64,000 bases of DNA from JBOCEF01 sp050586345 (GTDB taxonomy: Bacteria; Pseudomonadota; Alphaproteobacteria; Rhodobacterales; Rhodobacteraceae), in the NCBI RefSeq assembly GCF_050586345.1, contig NZ_JBOCEF010000021.1, forward strand, positions 1 to 64,000, in the 5' to 3' direction. Below, in pieces: positions 39,235 through 47,639 of the stretch (positions within the stretch are counted from its first letter, which is position 1; the number at the start of each line of letters is the position of its first letter). Position numbers and translations under genes: made by a program. The notes beneath the pieces are model-generated. The model had not been told where the DNA came from. It ran no database searches and was given only the letters and a program-made list of their open reading frames with translations.

Positions 39235-41327
39235 CAGGCGGCCCCGACGATGGCGGGCTTCACCCGGCTGCCGATCTCCTCGAACGAGAGGACCGGGTTG
39301 CGCACCCCCTTGGCCGCCAGCACGGTGCGCACGAAGCGGCGGCGGCGGGCCGAGGCGACGACGGCGGGGTAGCGCCCCTCGGCCGCCGCCGCGGCGACCT
39401 TCTCGGCCACCGCGTTGGCGAAGCGGTTGAATTCCGAGGGGGGCAGGGCGACGTCATAGCCCTCGCCGTCGCCGGTCTCGTGCTCCTGGAACAGGCGCTC
39501 CCACTCCGGGCGCAGCTGGATCAGCGGCACCGCGCCGTCGGCCTCGGCGACCTCCGAGACCAGCTGGAAGCCGAGGCGGCGGCGGACATGCTCGGCGATC
39601 GGCTCGGGCGCGTTGAACACGGGCCGCGCCTCGGCGATCGCCTCGAGGATCAGCGGCAGGTTGCGCACCGAGACGCGTTCTTCGAGGAGCAGCCGCAGCA
39701 CCTGCTGCAGCAGGTCGGGGGTCACCTTGTCGGGGATGAACTCGTCCAGGATGCGCCGGTTCGCCTCGGCGCGCGAGATGTCGGAGACGGTCACGAACTC
39801 CTCCAGCAGCTTGCGCAGCGCGCGGCGCGAGAAGAGGCGGGCGAAGTTTTCCTTGATCGTCTCGAGCAGGTGCGTCGCGATCACCTCGGTCGGGGTGATC
39901 ACCGGCAGGCCCAGCAGCGCCGCGTCCTCCTGCCGGTCGCGCGACACCCAGCGGGCGGGGGCGCCGTAGACCGGCTCGGACACGTCGCGCCCCTCGGGGG
40001 CGGCCGCCGCGGCGCCGGCGCCGTCGGAGAGGAGCACCAGCACGTTGTTCGGCTCCACCCGCGCGCGGGCGGCCTCCACCCCCTGCACCCGGATCGCGTA
40101 TTCGCCGGGACTGAGCGTGGCGCTGTCGGTCAGCCGGATCTCGGGGATCACGATGCCGTAGGAGGAGGCGATGTGGTTGCGCATGTTCTGGATGCGCGCG
40201 CCGATCCCGGCCCCCTCGTCCATCGCGATGTCGATCAGGTCCTCGGCGAACTCCACGTGGATCTCGTCGAGATCGAGCATGTCGCCGAGGGTCTTGCGGC
40301 TCGGCGCCGCCTCGGCCGAGGGCAGGGCGGCGGCGGCCTCGGCGATGGCGGCCTCGCGCCTCTGCTTCATGGTCAGCCAGCCCGCGGCGGCGAGCATCGC
40401 GGCCCCCAGCACGAAGGGCAGGAACGGCAGGCCGGGGGCGAGCGAGAACACCGCCATCAGCCCGGCGACGGTGAACAGCGCGGCCGGGTAGCCGCCGAGC
40501 TGGGAGAAGAGCGAGGTGTCGGCCGAGCCGAGCGCGCCGCCCTTGGACAGCAGCAGCGCCGCGGCGATGGAGATGACGACGGCGGGGATCTGGGTGACCA
40601 GCCCGTCGCCGACGGTGAGGATGGCGTAGGTCTCGAACGCCTCGCCCACCGGCATGTCATGGACCAGCACGCCCATGGCGAGGCCCATCAGCAGGTTCAG
40701 AAGCGTGATCAGGAGGCCCGCGATCGCGTCCCCCTTCACGAATTTCGACGCGCCGTCGAGCGAGCCGAAGAAGGTCGTCTCCTCCTGCTCGACCTTCCGC
40801 CGCGCCCGCGCTTCCTCGTGGGTGATCGCGCCCGCGGCCATGTCGCTGTCGATGGCCAGCTGCTTGCCCGGCATCCCGTCCAGGGCGAAGCGGGCCCCGA
40901 CCTCGGCCATGCGGCCCGCGCCCTTCGTGATCACGATGAAGTTCACGATCATCAGCACGCCGAACACGACGAGGCCGAGGAACACCGAGCCGCCCATGAT
41001 GAACATGGCGAAGCCCTCGATCACCTGGCCCGCGGCGCCGGTGCCTTCGTGTCCCGAGCCGATGATCAGCTTGGTCGAGGAGACGTTGAGCGACAGGCGC
41101 AGCATCAGCGTCGCGAGCAGCACCATGGGGAAGGAGCTGAAGTCCAGCGGCCGCTCGATGAACAGGGTGTTGGTGAAGATCAGGATCGCCAGGCAGAAGC
41201 TGGCGGCCAGGCCCACGTCCAGCACCCAGGAGGGCATCGGCAGGATCATCATCACGATGACCGCCATCAGGGCGAGGGCCAGCAGCACCGTGGGCTGCCA
41301 GAGGGCGGAGATCGAGAAGCGTTGCAT
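39234..41327 (-). CDS. flhA: Flagellar export gate protein FlhA
   Basis: This 697-residue protein has seven or eight membrane segments in its first 310 residues and a large cytoplasmic domain that docks export chaperones. The FHIPEP family signature is visible as RFALDGMPGKQLAID, and VRNLPLILEAIAEARP lies in the cytoplasmic part. ATG 41327 is taken as the start; a TTG at 41348 with a weak AGGA would add seven residues. It follows the lytic transglycosylase gene after 66 bases. Confidence 0.96.
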   Translation of the reverse strand: MQRFSISALWQPTVLLALALMAVIVMMILPMPSWVLDVGLAASFCLAILIFTNTLFIERPLDFSSFPMVLLATLMLRLSLNVSSTKLIIGSGHEGTGAAGQVIEGFAMFIMGGSVFLGLVVFGVLMIVNFIVITKGAGRMAEVGARFALDGMPGKQLAIDSDMAAGAITHEEARARRKVEQEETTFFGSLDGASKFVKGDAIAGLLITLLNLLMGLAMGVLVHDMPVGEAFETYAILTVGDGLVTQIPAVVISIAAALLLSKGGALGSADTSLFSQLGGYPAALFTVAGLMAVFSLAPGLPFLPFVLGAAMLAAAGWLTMKQRREAAIAEAAAALPSAEAAPSRKTLGDMLDLDEIHVEFAEDLIDIAMDEGAGIGARIQNMRNHIASSYGIVIPEIRLTDSATLSPGEYAIRVQGVEAARARVEPNNVLVLLSDGAGAAAAAPEGRDVSEPVYGAPARWVSRDRQEDAALLGLPVITPTEVIATHLLETIKENFARLFSRRALRKLLEEFVTVSDISRAEANRRILDEFIPDKVTPDLLQQVLRLLLEERVSVRNLPLILEAIAEARPVFNAPEPIAEHVRRRLGFQLVSEVAEADGAVPLIQLRPEWERLFQEHETGDGEGYDVALPPSEFNRFANAVAEKVAAAAAEGRYPAVVASARRRRFVRTVLAAKGVRNPVLSFEEIGSRVKPAIVGAA

Positions 41328-41393
41328 CGGCGAAGCGGCGCGGTCCAAGGGGCGGGTCCTGTCGGCAGGGCGGCCGCTTGCGCGGCGCTTGTT

Positions 41394-42227
41394 TCAGTCG
41401 AAGAGGGGCCTGGCGGGGGGCGTTTCGGGCGGCGGGCTGTCCTGGCCCAGCGCCGCGCCGCTTCCGCCGCCGCCCTGGCCGGCCACGAGGGCGACGATCA
41501 GCGGCAGGGCCCGGCGCAGCAGCGCGCCGCCGTCCTGCGCGCCGCCGAAGGCGAGGCGCACGCCGCCGGGCGAGGGCGCGGGCGGCGCGGCGGGACGCGC
41601 CGCGGCGGGCGCGCGGCCCGTGCCGAACACCATGCCCGCGGCGGCGGGGGCGTCGGGCAGGGCGGCGAGGATCCGCTGCACCCGCGCGCGGTATTTCCCG
41701 GCCAGCGCGGGCGTGCGCGAATGGTACCAGCCGGCGGCGCGGTTCCAGTCGCCCGCCTCCTCGTGCAGCGCGGTCAGGAAACGCGCGGCGTAACGGGCGC
41801 CGGCGAGCGGGTCGAACATCTCTTCGAGCGAGTTGAACGCCTCGCCATGCCAGCGGCGATTGATCTGGAAGCAGCCCACGTCATAGCTGCGCGCGCCCTC
41901 GGCGTGGCGCTTGCGGATATGGGCGATCGCCGCCGCGCGGGTCGGGTGCCACTTGCCGACCCCCTCCACGTTGGTGGTCCAGGGCCAGGGCCGCAGCCGC
42001 CCGCCAAGCCCGCCGCCGGTCTCGGCCAGCGAGATGGCGCGCAGGATCTCCAGCGGCATGCCGGCTTCGGCCGCCGCGTGGCGGGCGGCCTCGTCGCACA
42101 GCGCGGCGTCCGAGGGCGTCGCGCTCTCGCTCGCGCGCGCCTCGAAACCGGCGGCGAGCAGGATCATCAGCAGCGGCGCGAGGCGCAGCGCGGCGGGGAG
42201 GCGGCGGGGACGGGCGAGGGCGCGCAT
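41394..42227 (-). CDS. Lytic transglycosylase of the flagellar operon
   Basis: This 277-residue protein has a signal peptide (cleavage after ARA) and an SLT-like domain with the catalytic Glu in AISLAETGGG. The motifs RSYDVGCFQINRRWHGEAF and NRAAGWYHSRTP follow. The last 90 residues form a Pro/Ala-rich tail ending in a hydrophobic stretch. The gene sits between fliQ and flhA. It could open the peptidoglycan for the rod, a job done in other bacteria by the muramidase domain of FlgJ. The start two bases after the fliQ stop confirms operon membership. Confidence 0.88.
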   Translation of the reverse strand: MRALARPRRLPAALRLAPLLMILLAAGFEARASESATPSDAALCDEAARHAAAEAGMPLEILRAISLAETGGGLGGRLRPWPWTTNVEGVGKWHPTRAAAIAHIRKRHAEGARSYDVGCFQINRRWHGEAFNSLEEMFDPLAGARYAARFLTALHEEAGDWNRAAGWYHSRTPALAGKYRARVQRILAALPDAPAAAGMVFGTGRAPAAARPAAPPAPSPGGVRLAFGGAQDGGALLRRALPLIVALVAGQGGGGSGAALGQDSPPPETPPARPLFD

Positions 42228-42229
42228 GG

Positions 42230-42499
42230 TCAGCCCCCCCCCGCGATGATCGGGATGATCCGGTCCCGCCACAGCGCCACGAGCGCCTCGGCCATGTAGC
42301 CCATGGTGATCCAGTAGGCGACGCCGATGGCCCCGAGCTTGGGGACGAAGGTCAGCGTCAGCTCCTGGATCGAGGTGAGCGCCTGGAACAGGCCGATGCC
42401 GACGCCGATCACCAGCGCGACGGTGAGGATCGGCAGGGCCACGAGGAAGCCGACCCACATCGACTCCCGCAGCACGTCCATCAGCTCGCCCTCGGTCAT
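42230..42499 (-). CDS. fliQ: Flagellar export gate protein FliQ
   Basis: This 89-residue protein has two membrane helices, with the family sequence ALPILTVALVIGVGIGLFQAL and TLTFVPKLGAIG. It is part of the FliPQR gate. It follows fliE after nine bases. fliP is not in this operon. Confidence 0.95.
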   Translation of the reverse strand: MTEGELMDVLRESMWVGFLVALPILTVALVIGVGIGLFQALTSIQELTLTFVPKLGAIGVAYWITMGYMAEALVALWRDRIIPIIAGGG

Positions 42500-42508
42500 G
42501 GCGCGGCC

Positions 42509-42814
42509 TCAGACCGGCATGCGGAGGATTTCCTGGTAGGCCTCCACCACCTTGTCGCGCATCGTCACCGCCGTCTGGACGGCGAACTCCGCGTTGGCGA
42601 GGGCCATGACCACCGATTGCGGCTCCGCCTCGCCGACCAGCCCCGCCTCGGCGGTCGCCTCGGCGTTCTTGAGCGTGTCGACGAAGGACAGGGCGGCGGC
42701 GCCGAGCGGCGAGCGGCCCTCGCGCGTTTCCGGCGCGGGCATGTCCGGTTTCGGCTGAACCGCCGTCTGCAGGTTGCCGTAAAGGCGGGATGCGAGGGAG
42801 GCACTGAGGTCCAT
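42509..42814 (-). CDS. fliE: Flagellar hook-basal body protein FliE
   Basis: This 101-residue rod adapter links the MS ring to the rod. The C terminus reads VMALANAEFAVQTAVTMRDKVVEAYQEILRMPV overall, and its MRDKVVEAYQEILRM end is the family hallmark. The N-terminal third is variable. It follows flgC after 30 bases. Confidence 0.93.
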   Translation of the reverse strand: MDLSASLASRLYGNLQTAVQPKPDMPAPETREGRSPLGAAALSFVDTLKNAEATAEAGLVGEAEPQSVVMALANAEFAVQTAVTMRDKVVEAYQEILRMPV

Positions 42815-42844
42815 GAAGGTTCTCCTTCAGTCGAAAGCGCGGCG

Positions 42845-43231
42845 TCAGCGGCGCATGAGGTCGATCAGGCTCGCCGTCATCGAACGGGCCTGGTCGAGCA
42901 TTTTCAGGTTGGCTTCGTAGCTGCGCTGGGCTTCGCGGGCGTCCGCGAGCTCCACCATCAGGTCGACGGTCGAGCCTTCGTAGAAGCCCTCCTCGTTCGC
43001 CATCGGGTGCGCGGGGTCATAGACCTGCGGCAGGTCGCGGCGGTCGAGGATCACCCGTCCCGCCTGCACGACGCCGCCGTCGGGCTGCGCCACCTGCAGG
43101 AAGGGCACCGTCTTGCGGCGGTAGCCCGGCGTGTCGGCGTTGGCCACGTTCTCGGCGGAAAGGCGAAGGCGCGCGGATTGCGCCTGCATCCCGGACGCGG
43201 CCGCGCCCATCGATCTGGTAAGGTCCGACAA
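42845..43231 (-). CDS. flgC: Flagellar proximal rod protein FlgC
   Basis: This 128-residue rod protein has the conserved N-terminal motif LSAENVANADTPGYRRKTV and the C-terminal segment DLMVELADAREAQRSYEANL. These ends form the coiled-coil core of the rod. It is second in the operon, 39 bases after flgB. Confidence 0.96.
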   Translation of the reverse strand: MSDLTRSMGAAASGMQAQSARLRLSAENVANADTPGYRRKTVPFLQVAQPDGGVVQAGRVILDRRDLPQVYDPAHPMANEEGFYEGSTVDLMVELADAREAQRSYEANLKMLDQARSMTASLIDLMRR

Positions 43232-43270
43232 GGGATTCTCCCCCTATCCATTCTGGAGCGTGTGCGATTC

Positions 43271-43702
43271 TCAGCGCGATCCGCCGGAGCCGAGCGAGGC
43301 GCGCATGATGTTCATCGCGCTGCGCCAGACCCCGAGGGCCAGGTCGTGCTGGATCTTGGTTTCGGCGGCCCGCCCGATCTGGTCCTCCAGCGAGACGGTG
43401 TTGCCATTGGGCGACGCGGCGCCGACCGCGGTGATGTGCCGGGTCTCGGCGGAGACCCCGGCGACCGATTCGGCGTCCGGGCGGAAATGACCGGCGCGGG
43501 TGGCGCGCGGCACGAAGGAGGGCCCGGGCGATTCCCCCCGGGCCTGTTGGGCGGCGAAGGTCTGCTCGAACGGGGTCAGGTCCCGGGCGCGATAGCCCGG
43601 GGTGTCCGCGTTGGCGACGTTCTCCGAGATCACGGACTGACGCCGCCCGGCATGGGCGGCAAGGCCGTTGGCAAGCTTCAGGATGTCGATGCCCTGCATC
43701 AT
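43271..43702 (-). CDS. flgB: Flagellar proximal rod protein FlgB
   Basis: This 143-residue rod subunit starts MMQGIDILKLANGLAAHAGR and carries SVISENVANADTPGYRARDL. It is the first gene of the flagellar operon running to 36925. Two successive ATG codons are possible (43702 and 43699). The 105-base region to the divergent fliI gene should contain promoters in both directions. Confidence 0.94.
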   Translation of the reverse strand: MMQGIDILKLANGLAAHAGRRQSVISENVANADTPGYRARDLTPFEQTFAAQQARGESPGPSFVPRATRAGHFRPDAESVAGVSAETRHITAVGAASPNGNTVSLEDQIGRAAETKIQHDLALGVWRSAMNIMRASLGSGGSR

Positions 43703-43807
43703 GGCCGGGGGTTCTCCTCCGTTCGGTCCGCAACGACGAGTTAACCCGGGCATGGTTGAGAGATCGTAAGCGCCGGGCGATCCGGCGCCATCGATCAGGA
43801 GGTCGTG

Positions 43808-45151
43808 ATGCCGCAGGTGGACAGGTTGGTAGCGGAGCTGAAAGGAGTCGCCGCATCGCGTCGCGGCGGGTCGGTCCGGGCGGCGGACGGCGCGTCGCTG
43901 ACGCTGGGCGGACTGGCGCCGCGGGCCCGGCTCGGGGACCTCATCGAAGTCGAGCGCCGCGGGCGCGGACCGCTGGAGGGAGAGATCGTCGCGCTGCGCG
44001 ACGGGATGGCCGTGGCGATGACCTATGCGCCGGCCGAGGGGGTGGGCCTCGGGGACCGCGCCTGGCTGCGCTCGGATCCCGGATTGCGCCCGTGCGACAA
44101 GTGGATAGGCCGGATGGTCGACGCCTTCGGGCGGCCCATCGACGGGCGTCCGCTGGCGCAGGGCGCGGCAGCGATCCCCCTCCGGCGCCCCGCCCCCCAG
44201 GCCGCCACGCGGCGGGCGCTGGGCGGGCGGCTGGCGACCGGGCAGTCGGCGCTCGACACCGTCCTTCCCCTCGCGCGCGGGCAACGAGTCGGCCTCTTCG
44301 CCGGCTCCGGCGTCGGCAAGTCGACGCTGCTCGCGCAGCTCGCCCGCGACATGGAAACGGAGGTCGTGGTGCTGGCGCTGATCGGCGAACGCGGGCGGGA
44401 ATTGCGCGAATTCGCCGAGAATGCGCTGGGAAAAGAAGGGCGCAAGCGGTCGGTGATCGTGACCGCGACCTCTGACGAATCGCCCCTGGTGAAGCGGCGC
44501 GCGGCCTGGACGGCGATGGCGGCGGCCGAGCACTTCCGCGACCAGGGCAAGCAGGTGCTGCTGCTCTTCGACAGCCTGACCCGATTCGCCGAGGCGCATC
44601 GCGAGATCGCGCTGACGGCCGGGGAGCCGCCGAGCCTGCGCGCCCACCCGCCCTCGACCGCCCACCTGATCGCCGCGCTGGCCGAGCGCGCCGGGCCGGG
44701 GCCGTCCGGCCCCGCCGGCGACATCACCGCGGTGTTCACGGTGCTGGTCGCCGGATCGGACATGGAGGAGCCGATCGCGGACATGGCGCGCGGCATCCTC
44801 GACGGGCACTTCATCCTCGACCGCGAGATCGCCGAGCGCGGGCGATTCCCGGCCATCGACCTGCGGCGCAGCGTCAGCCGCGTGCTGCCCGGCGTCGCCT
44901 CCCCGGCCGAGAATCAGCTGATCCGGGAGGCGCGCCGCCTGACCGCCGCCTACGAGTCGGTGCTGCCGATGATCCAGGCGGGGCTGTTCAAGACCGGCGC
45001 CGACCCCGAGGCGGACGCCGCGGTGCGGGTGCAGCCCGCGCTCGACGCCTTCATGGCCGCGCCCGCGCCGCTGGGCTGCGAGGAGAGTTTCGAGCGGCTG
45101 GCGAAGGCGCTTTCGGGCGCGCGGGCGGGCGGTGCGGAGGGAGACGCATAA
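43808..45151 (+). CDS. fliI: Flagellum-specific ATPase FliI
   Basis: This 447-residue rotary-type ATPase energises unfolding and export of flagellar proteins. Walker A is GSGVGKST (residues 166-173, Lys171). VLLLFDSLTRFAEAHREIAL is the Walker B region, and ERGRELREF and the C-terminal SRVLPGVASPAENQL complete the family set. AGGAGG lies five bases before ATG 43808, better than the GTG three bases upstream. It is transcribed away from flgB; a 7-bp inverted repeat (GCGCCGG, 43770-43788) lies in its leader. Confidence 0.96.
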   Translation: MPQVDRLVAELKGVAASRRGGSVRAADGASLTLGGLAPRARLGDLIEVERRGRGPLEGEIVALRDGMAVAMTYAPAEGVGLGDRAWLRSDPGLRPCDKWIGRMVDAFGRPIDGRPLAQGAAAIPLRRPAPQAATRRALGGRLATGQSALDTVLPLARGQRVGLFAGSGVGKSTLLAQLARDMETEVVVLALIGERGRELREFAENALGKEGRKRSVIVTATSDESPLVKRRAAWTAMAAAEHFRDQGKQVLLLFDSLTRFAEAHREIALTAGEPPSLRAHPPSTAHLIAALAERAGPGPSGPAGDITAVFTVLVAGSDMEEPIADMARGILDGHFILDREIAERGRFPAIDLRRSVSRVLPGVASPAENQLIREARRLTAAYESVLPMIQAGLFKTGADPEADAAVRVQPALDAFMAAPAPLGCEESFERLAKALSGARAGGAEGDA

Positions 45152-45180
45152 AATTGGCCGCGTACGGGACGCGAAGAAGG

Positions 45181-45247
45181 GGCCCCGGTAACGCCCTCTT
45201 ATGGATTCGGGGCCATTCTCCTCCTTGCGACGCCGAAAGGGGCGTCG
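45181..45247 (+). other. Structured leader upstream of flagellin
   Basis: The 226 bases before the flagellin gene hold no gene. Two hairpins are visible: GGCCCCG (45181-45187) with CGGGGCC (45208-45214), and CGACGCC (45228-45234) with GGCGTCG (45241-45247). If transcribed, they would form a structured 5' leader. FlbT, encoded just downstream, controls flagellin mRNA through the 5' leader in Caulobacter, so this region is a plausible target. Confidence 0.5.
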
Positions 45248-45377
45248 GCGCGGCCATCCCCGAAAACGGAGCGGCCGCAGGCGTCAGAAATGCCGGTGCG
45301 ACGTCGGGGCGGACCCCCCGCACGTCATCCATGACAGCGCGGCGCAAAGCGTCGCAACCAACTGGAAAGTAAATCTA

Positions 45378-46670
45378 ATGGCCAGCATCCTGACCAACAA
45401 CGGCGCCATGGTGGCGCTGCAGACCCTGAAGTCCATCAACAAGGGTCTCGACAACGTCCAGGGCCAGATCTCGACCGGTAAGAAGGTCGGGTCCGCCAAG
45501 GACAACTCGGCCGTCTGGGCCATCTCGTCCGTCATGCAGTCGGACGTGAAGGGCTTCAAGGGCATCTCCGAGTCGCTCTCGCTCGGCTCCTCGACCGTCG
45601 CCGTGGCCCGACAGGCCGCTGAGACCGTGACCGACCTGCTCACCGAGGTGAAGGGCAAGATCGTCGCCGCGCAGGAAGACAACGTCGACCGTGCGAAGAT
45701 CCAGCAGGACATCGTCGCGCTGCGCGACCAGATCACCTCGGTGGTCGGCGCCGCCCAGTTCAACGGCCTGAACCTGATCAACGGCGACGTGTCGACCACG
45801 AACACGAACGGCAACACCGGCGTGGACGTGCTCGCCTCGCTCGACCGTGACAGCTCGGGCTCGGTGACCTCCTCCTCGATCGGCGTGGACGCGCAGAACC
45901 TGTCGCTGACCACCGGCACCACCCTGACCGCCGCCGCGGTCACGGTCGGCACCGACAACGGCACCGCGGGTGTGATCGACGCCAACGACGGCGGCACCAA
46001 CGACTCGATCACCTTCAACCCGCTGCAGTTCCTCGACACCTCCGGCGCCGCCGCGGCGACGGCGGCCGAGCGTGCGGACACCGCCGGCGTCGACACCACC
46101 GTCGATGCGGGCATGGTGGCCGGCGACGAGCTGCGCCTGTCGGTCGGTTCGGTCGAGGGCGTCTACACCATCAAGGAAGGCGACACCCTCGAAGCCGTGG
46201 CCGCGGGCATGAAGAACGCCCTGATCTCGGCCGGTCTCGACACCAACGACTTCACCCTGGATGTCGACACCACCGCGACCGAGCTGGTGATCACCAACAA
46301 CACCAACGAAGACGTGGCGTTCGCCTCCTCGGCGACCCGCGGCACCGGCGGCCTGACCGCGCTGGCGAACGTGGACGTGTCCACCGCTTCCGGCGCCCAG
46401 ACCGCGCTCGGCACCGTCGAGAACCTGCTCCAGACCTCGATCGACGCGGCCGCCGCGTTCGGTTCGGTCCAGGGCCGGATCGAGATCCAGTCGGACTTCG
46501 TCGGCAAGCTGTCCGACTCGCTGAAGTCGGGCATCGGCGCGCTGGTCGATGCGGATCTCGAGGAAGCCTCGGCTCGCCTCCAGTCGCTGCAGGTGCAGCA
46601 GCAGCTGGGCGTCCAGGCGCTCTCGATCGCCAACCAGGCGCCGCAGAACGTCCTGTCGCTGTTCCGGTGA
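45378..46670 (+). CDS. fliC: Flagellin
   Basis: This 430-residue filament protein has the conserved D0/D1 ends: an N-terminal SILTNNGAMVALQTLKSINK and STGKKVGSAKDNSAVWAISS, and a C-terminal LQSLQVQQQLGVQALSIANQ ending QNVLSLFR. The central region (about 150-330) is Asp/Thr/Ala-rich, variable and surface-exposed, with no cysteines. The ATG at 45378 has GGAAAG upstream. It is followed by a strong hairpin and then by flaF and flbT, which regulate flagellin in alphaproteobacteria. No other flagellin gene is in the window. Confidence 0.97.
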   Translation: MASILTNNGAMVALQTLKSINKGLDNVQGQISTGKKVGSAKDNSAVWAISSVMQSDVKGFKGISESLSLGSSTVAVARQAAETVTDLLTEVKGKIVAAQEDNVDRAKIQQDIVALRDQITSVVGAAQFNGLNLINGDVSTTNTNGNTGVDVLASLDRDSSGSVTSSSIGVDAQNLSLTTGTTLTAAAVTVGTDNGTAGVIDANDGGTNDSITFNPLQFLDTSGAAAATAAERADTAGVDTTVDAGMVAGDELRLSVGSVEGVYTIKEGDTLEAVAAGMKNALISAGLDTNDFTLDVDTTATELVITNNTNEDVAFASSATRGTGGLTALANVDVSTASGAQTALGTVENLLQTSIDAAAAFGSVQGRIEIQSDFVGKLSDSLKSGIGALVDADLEEASARLQSLQVQQQLGVQALSIANQAPQNVLSLFR

Positions 46671-46679
46671 TGTGACAGT

Positions 46680-46705
46680 CCGGGGCGCCCTTGCGGGCGC
46701 CCCGG
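46680..46705 (+). terminator. Hairpin after the flagellin gene
   Basis: CCGGGGCGCCC (46680-46690) pairs perfectly with 46695-46705 around TTGC, ten bases after the flagellin stop. No T tract follows, so it may protect the abundant flagellin mRNA 3' end or end transcription inefficiently. Confidence 0.7.
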
Positions 46706-46833
46706 GCACCGACGGCCGGCCAGGCGCCCAGAAAGGCGCAGGACGGCCAGGATAGTCGCCCGCCTGCGCGCCGGAGGCCTGAAATGGCCCGTGATCCGGA
46801 TCGCCCAGGCGTCGCCGATGCGAAGGACACGAG

Positions 46834-47229
46834 ATGAACAGCGCTGCTCTCGCCACGACAGGTTATGGCGACGCACAGGTCGCCCTTCACGACTCCCGAC
46901 AGACCGAATACCGCGCGTTCGCCGAAGCGACGCGCCGCCTCTGCGCCGCCGATGCCGCGAATGAGGACACCACCGGCGGATTCGCCGCCCTGGCCGAGGC
47001 GCTGCACGACAACCTGCGCCTCTGGACCCTGCTCGCCGCGGACGTGGCCAGCGACGACAACGAACTTCCCCAACAGCTTCGCGCCCGGATCTTCTACCTC
47101 GCCGAGTTCACCCGGGTGCATTCGCGCAAGGTGTTGTCCGGCGACGCCAAGGTTCGCCCCCTGATCGACATCAACACCGCGATCATGAAGGGCCTTCGCG
47201 CCGGGGCGACCGACGGAGGCGCCGCCTGA
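46834..47229 (+). CDS. flaF: Flagellar biosynthesis regulator FlaF
   Basis: This 131-residue helical protein matches FlaF, which promotes flagellin translation or secretion in alphaproteobacteria. The core TEYRAFAEATRRLCAADAAN and LAEFTRVHSRKVLSGDAKVR are typical. Its stop overlaps the flbT start (TGATG), so the two antagonistic regulators are co-translated. Confidence 0.92.
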   Translation: MNSAALATTGYGDAQVALHDSRQTEYRAFAEATRRLCAADAANEDTTGGFAALAEALHDNLRLWTLLAADVASDDNELPQQLRARIFYLAEFTRVHSRKVLSGDAKVRPLIDINTAIMKGLRAGATDGGAA

Positions 47230-47639
47230 TGCCCGGACTCATTCTCAAACTCTGTCCGGGCGAAAGGTTCATGCTCAACGGCGTGGTGGTCGAAAACGGC
47301 CCCAGGCGCGCGCGGCTGAACATCGTCACCCCGGACGCCAACGTCCTGAGGTTGCGCGACGCGATCCACCCGGACGAGGCGAACACCCCGGTGCGCCGCG
47401 TCTGCTACATCGCCCAGCTCGTTCTCGCCGGCGAAGCCGAGCCGACCGAGGCGCGCGGGCAGCTTCTCACCGGGATCGAGCAGCTGAGCCAGGTCTTCAC
47501 CGACCCGGACAGCCGCAGGCGACTGACCGAGGCGACCGAGGCGCTGGCCGAGGATCGCTGGTACCCCACCCTCAAGGCCCTGCGCGCGCTTCTCGGGCGC
47601 GAACAGCGCCTCATGCAAGCTGCGGAGGCTGCACAATGA
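47229..47639 (+). CDS. flbT: Flagellin mRNA regulator FlbT
   Basis: This 136-residue protein is FlbT, a post-transcriptional repressor of flagellin. The N-terminal LILKLCPGERFMLNGVVVE and LNIVTPDANVLRLRDAI are family hallmarks, followed by helical YIAQLVLAGEAEPTEARGQL. Its stop overlaps the start of the DUF1217 gene (ATGA). Confidence 0.94.
   Translation: MPGLILKLCPGERFMLNGVVVENGPRRARLNIVTPDANVLRLRDAIHPDEANTPVRRVCYIAQLVLAGEAEPTEARGQLLTGIEQLSQVFTDPDSRRRLTEATEALAEDRWYPTLKALRALLGREQRLMQAAEAAQ

Noticed and set aside
39480..42299. A long plus-strand open frame opposite flhA
   Set aside because: The sense product on the minus strand is clearly FlhA and the transglycosylase. The plus-strand frame has no family similarity and only GC-driven openness.
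43741..43759. Inverted repeat TTAACC-N7-GGTTGA between flgB and fliI
   Set aside because: The arms differ by one base, and the sequence is not clearly placed relative to either promoter, so it was not listed as an operator.
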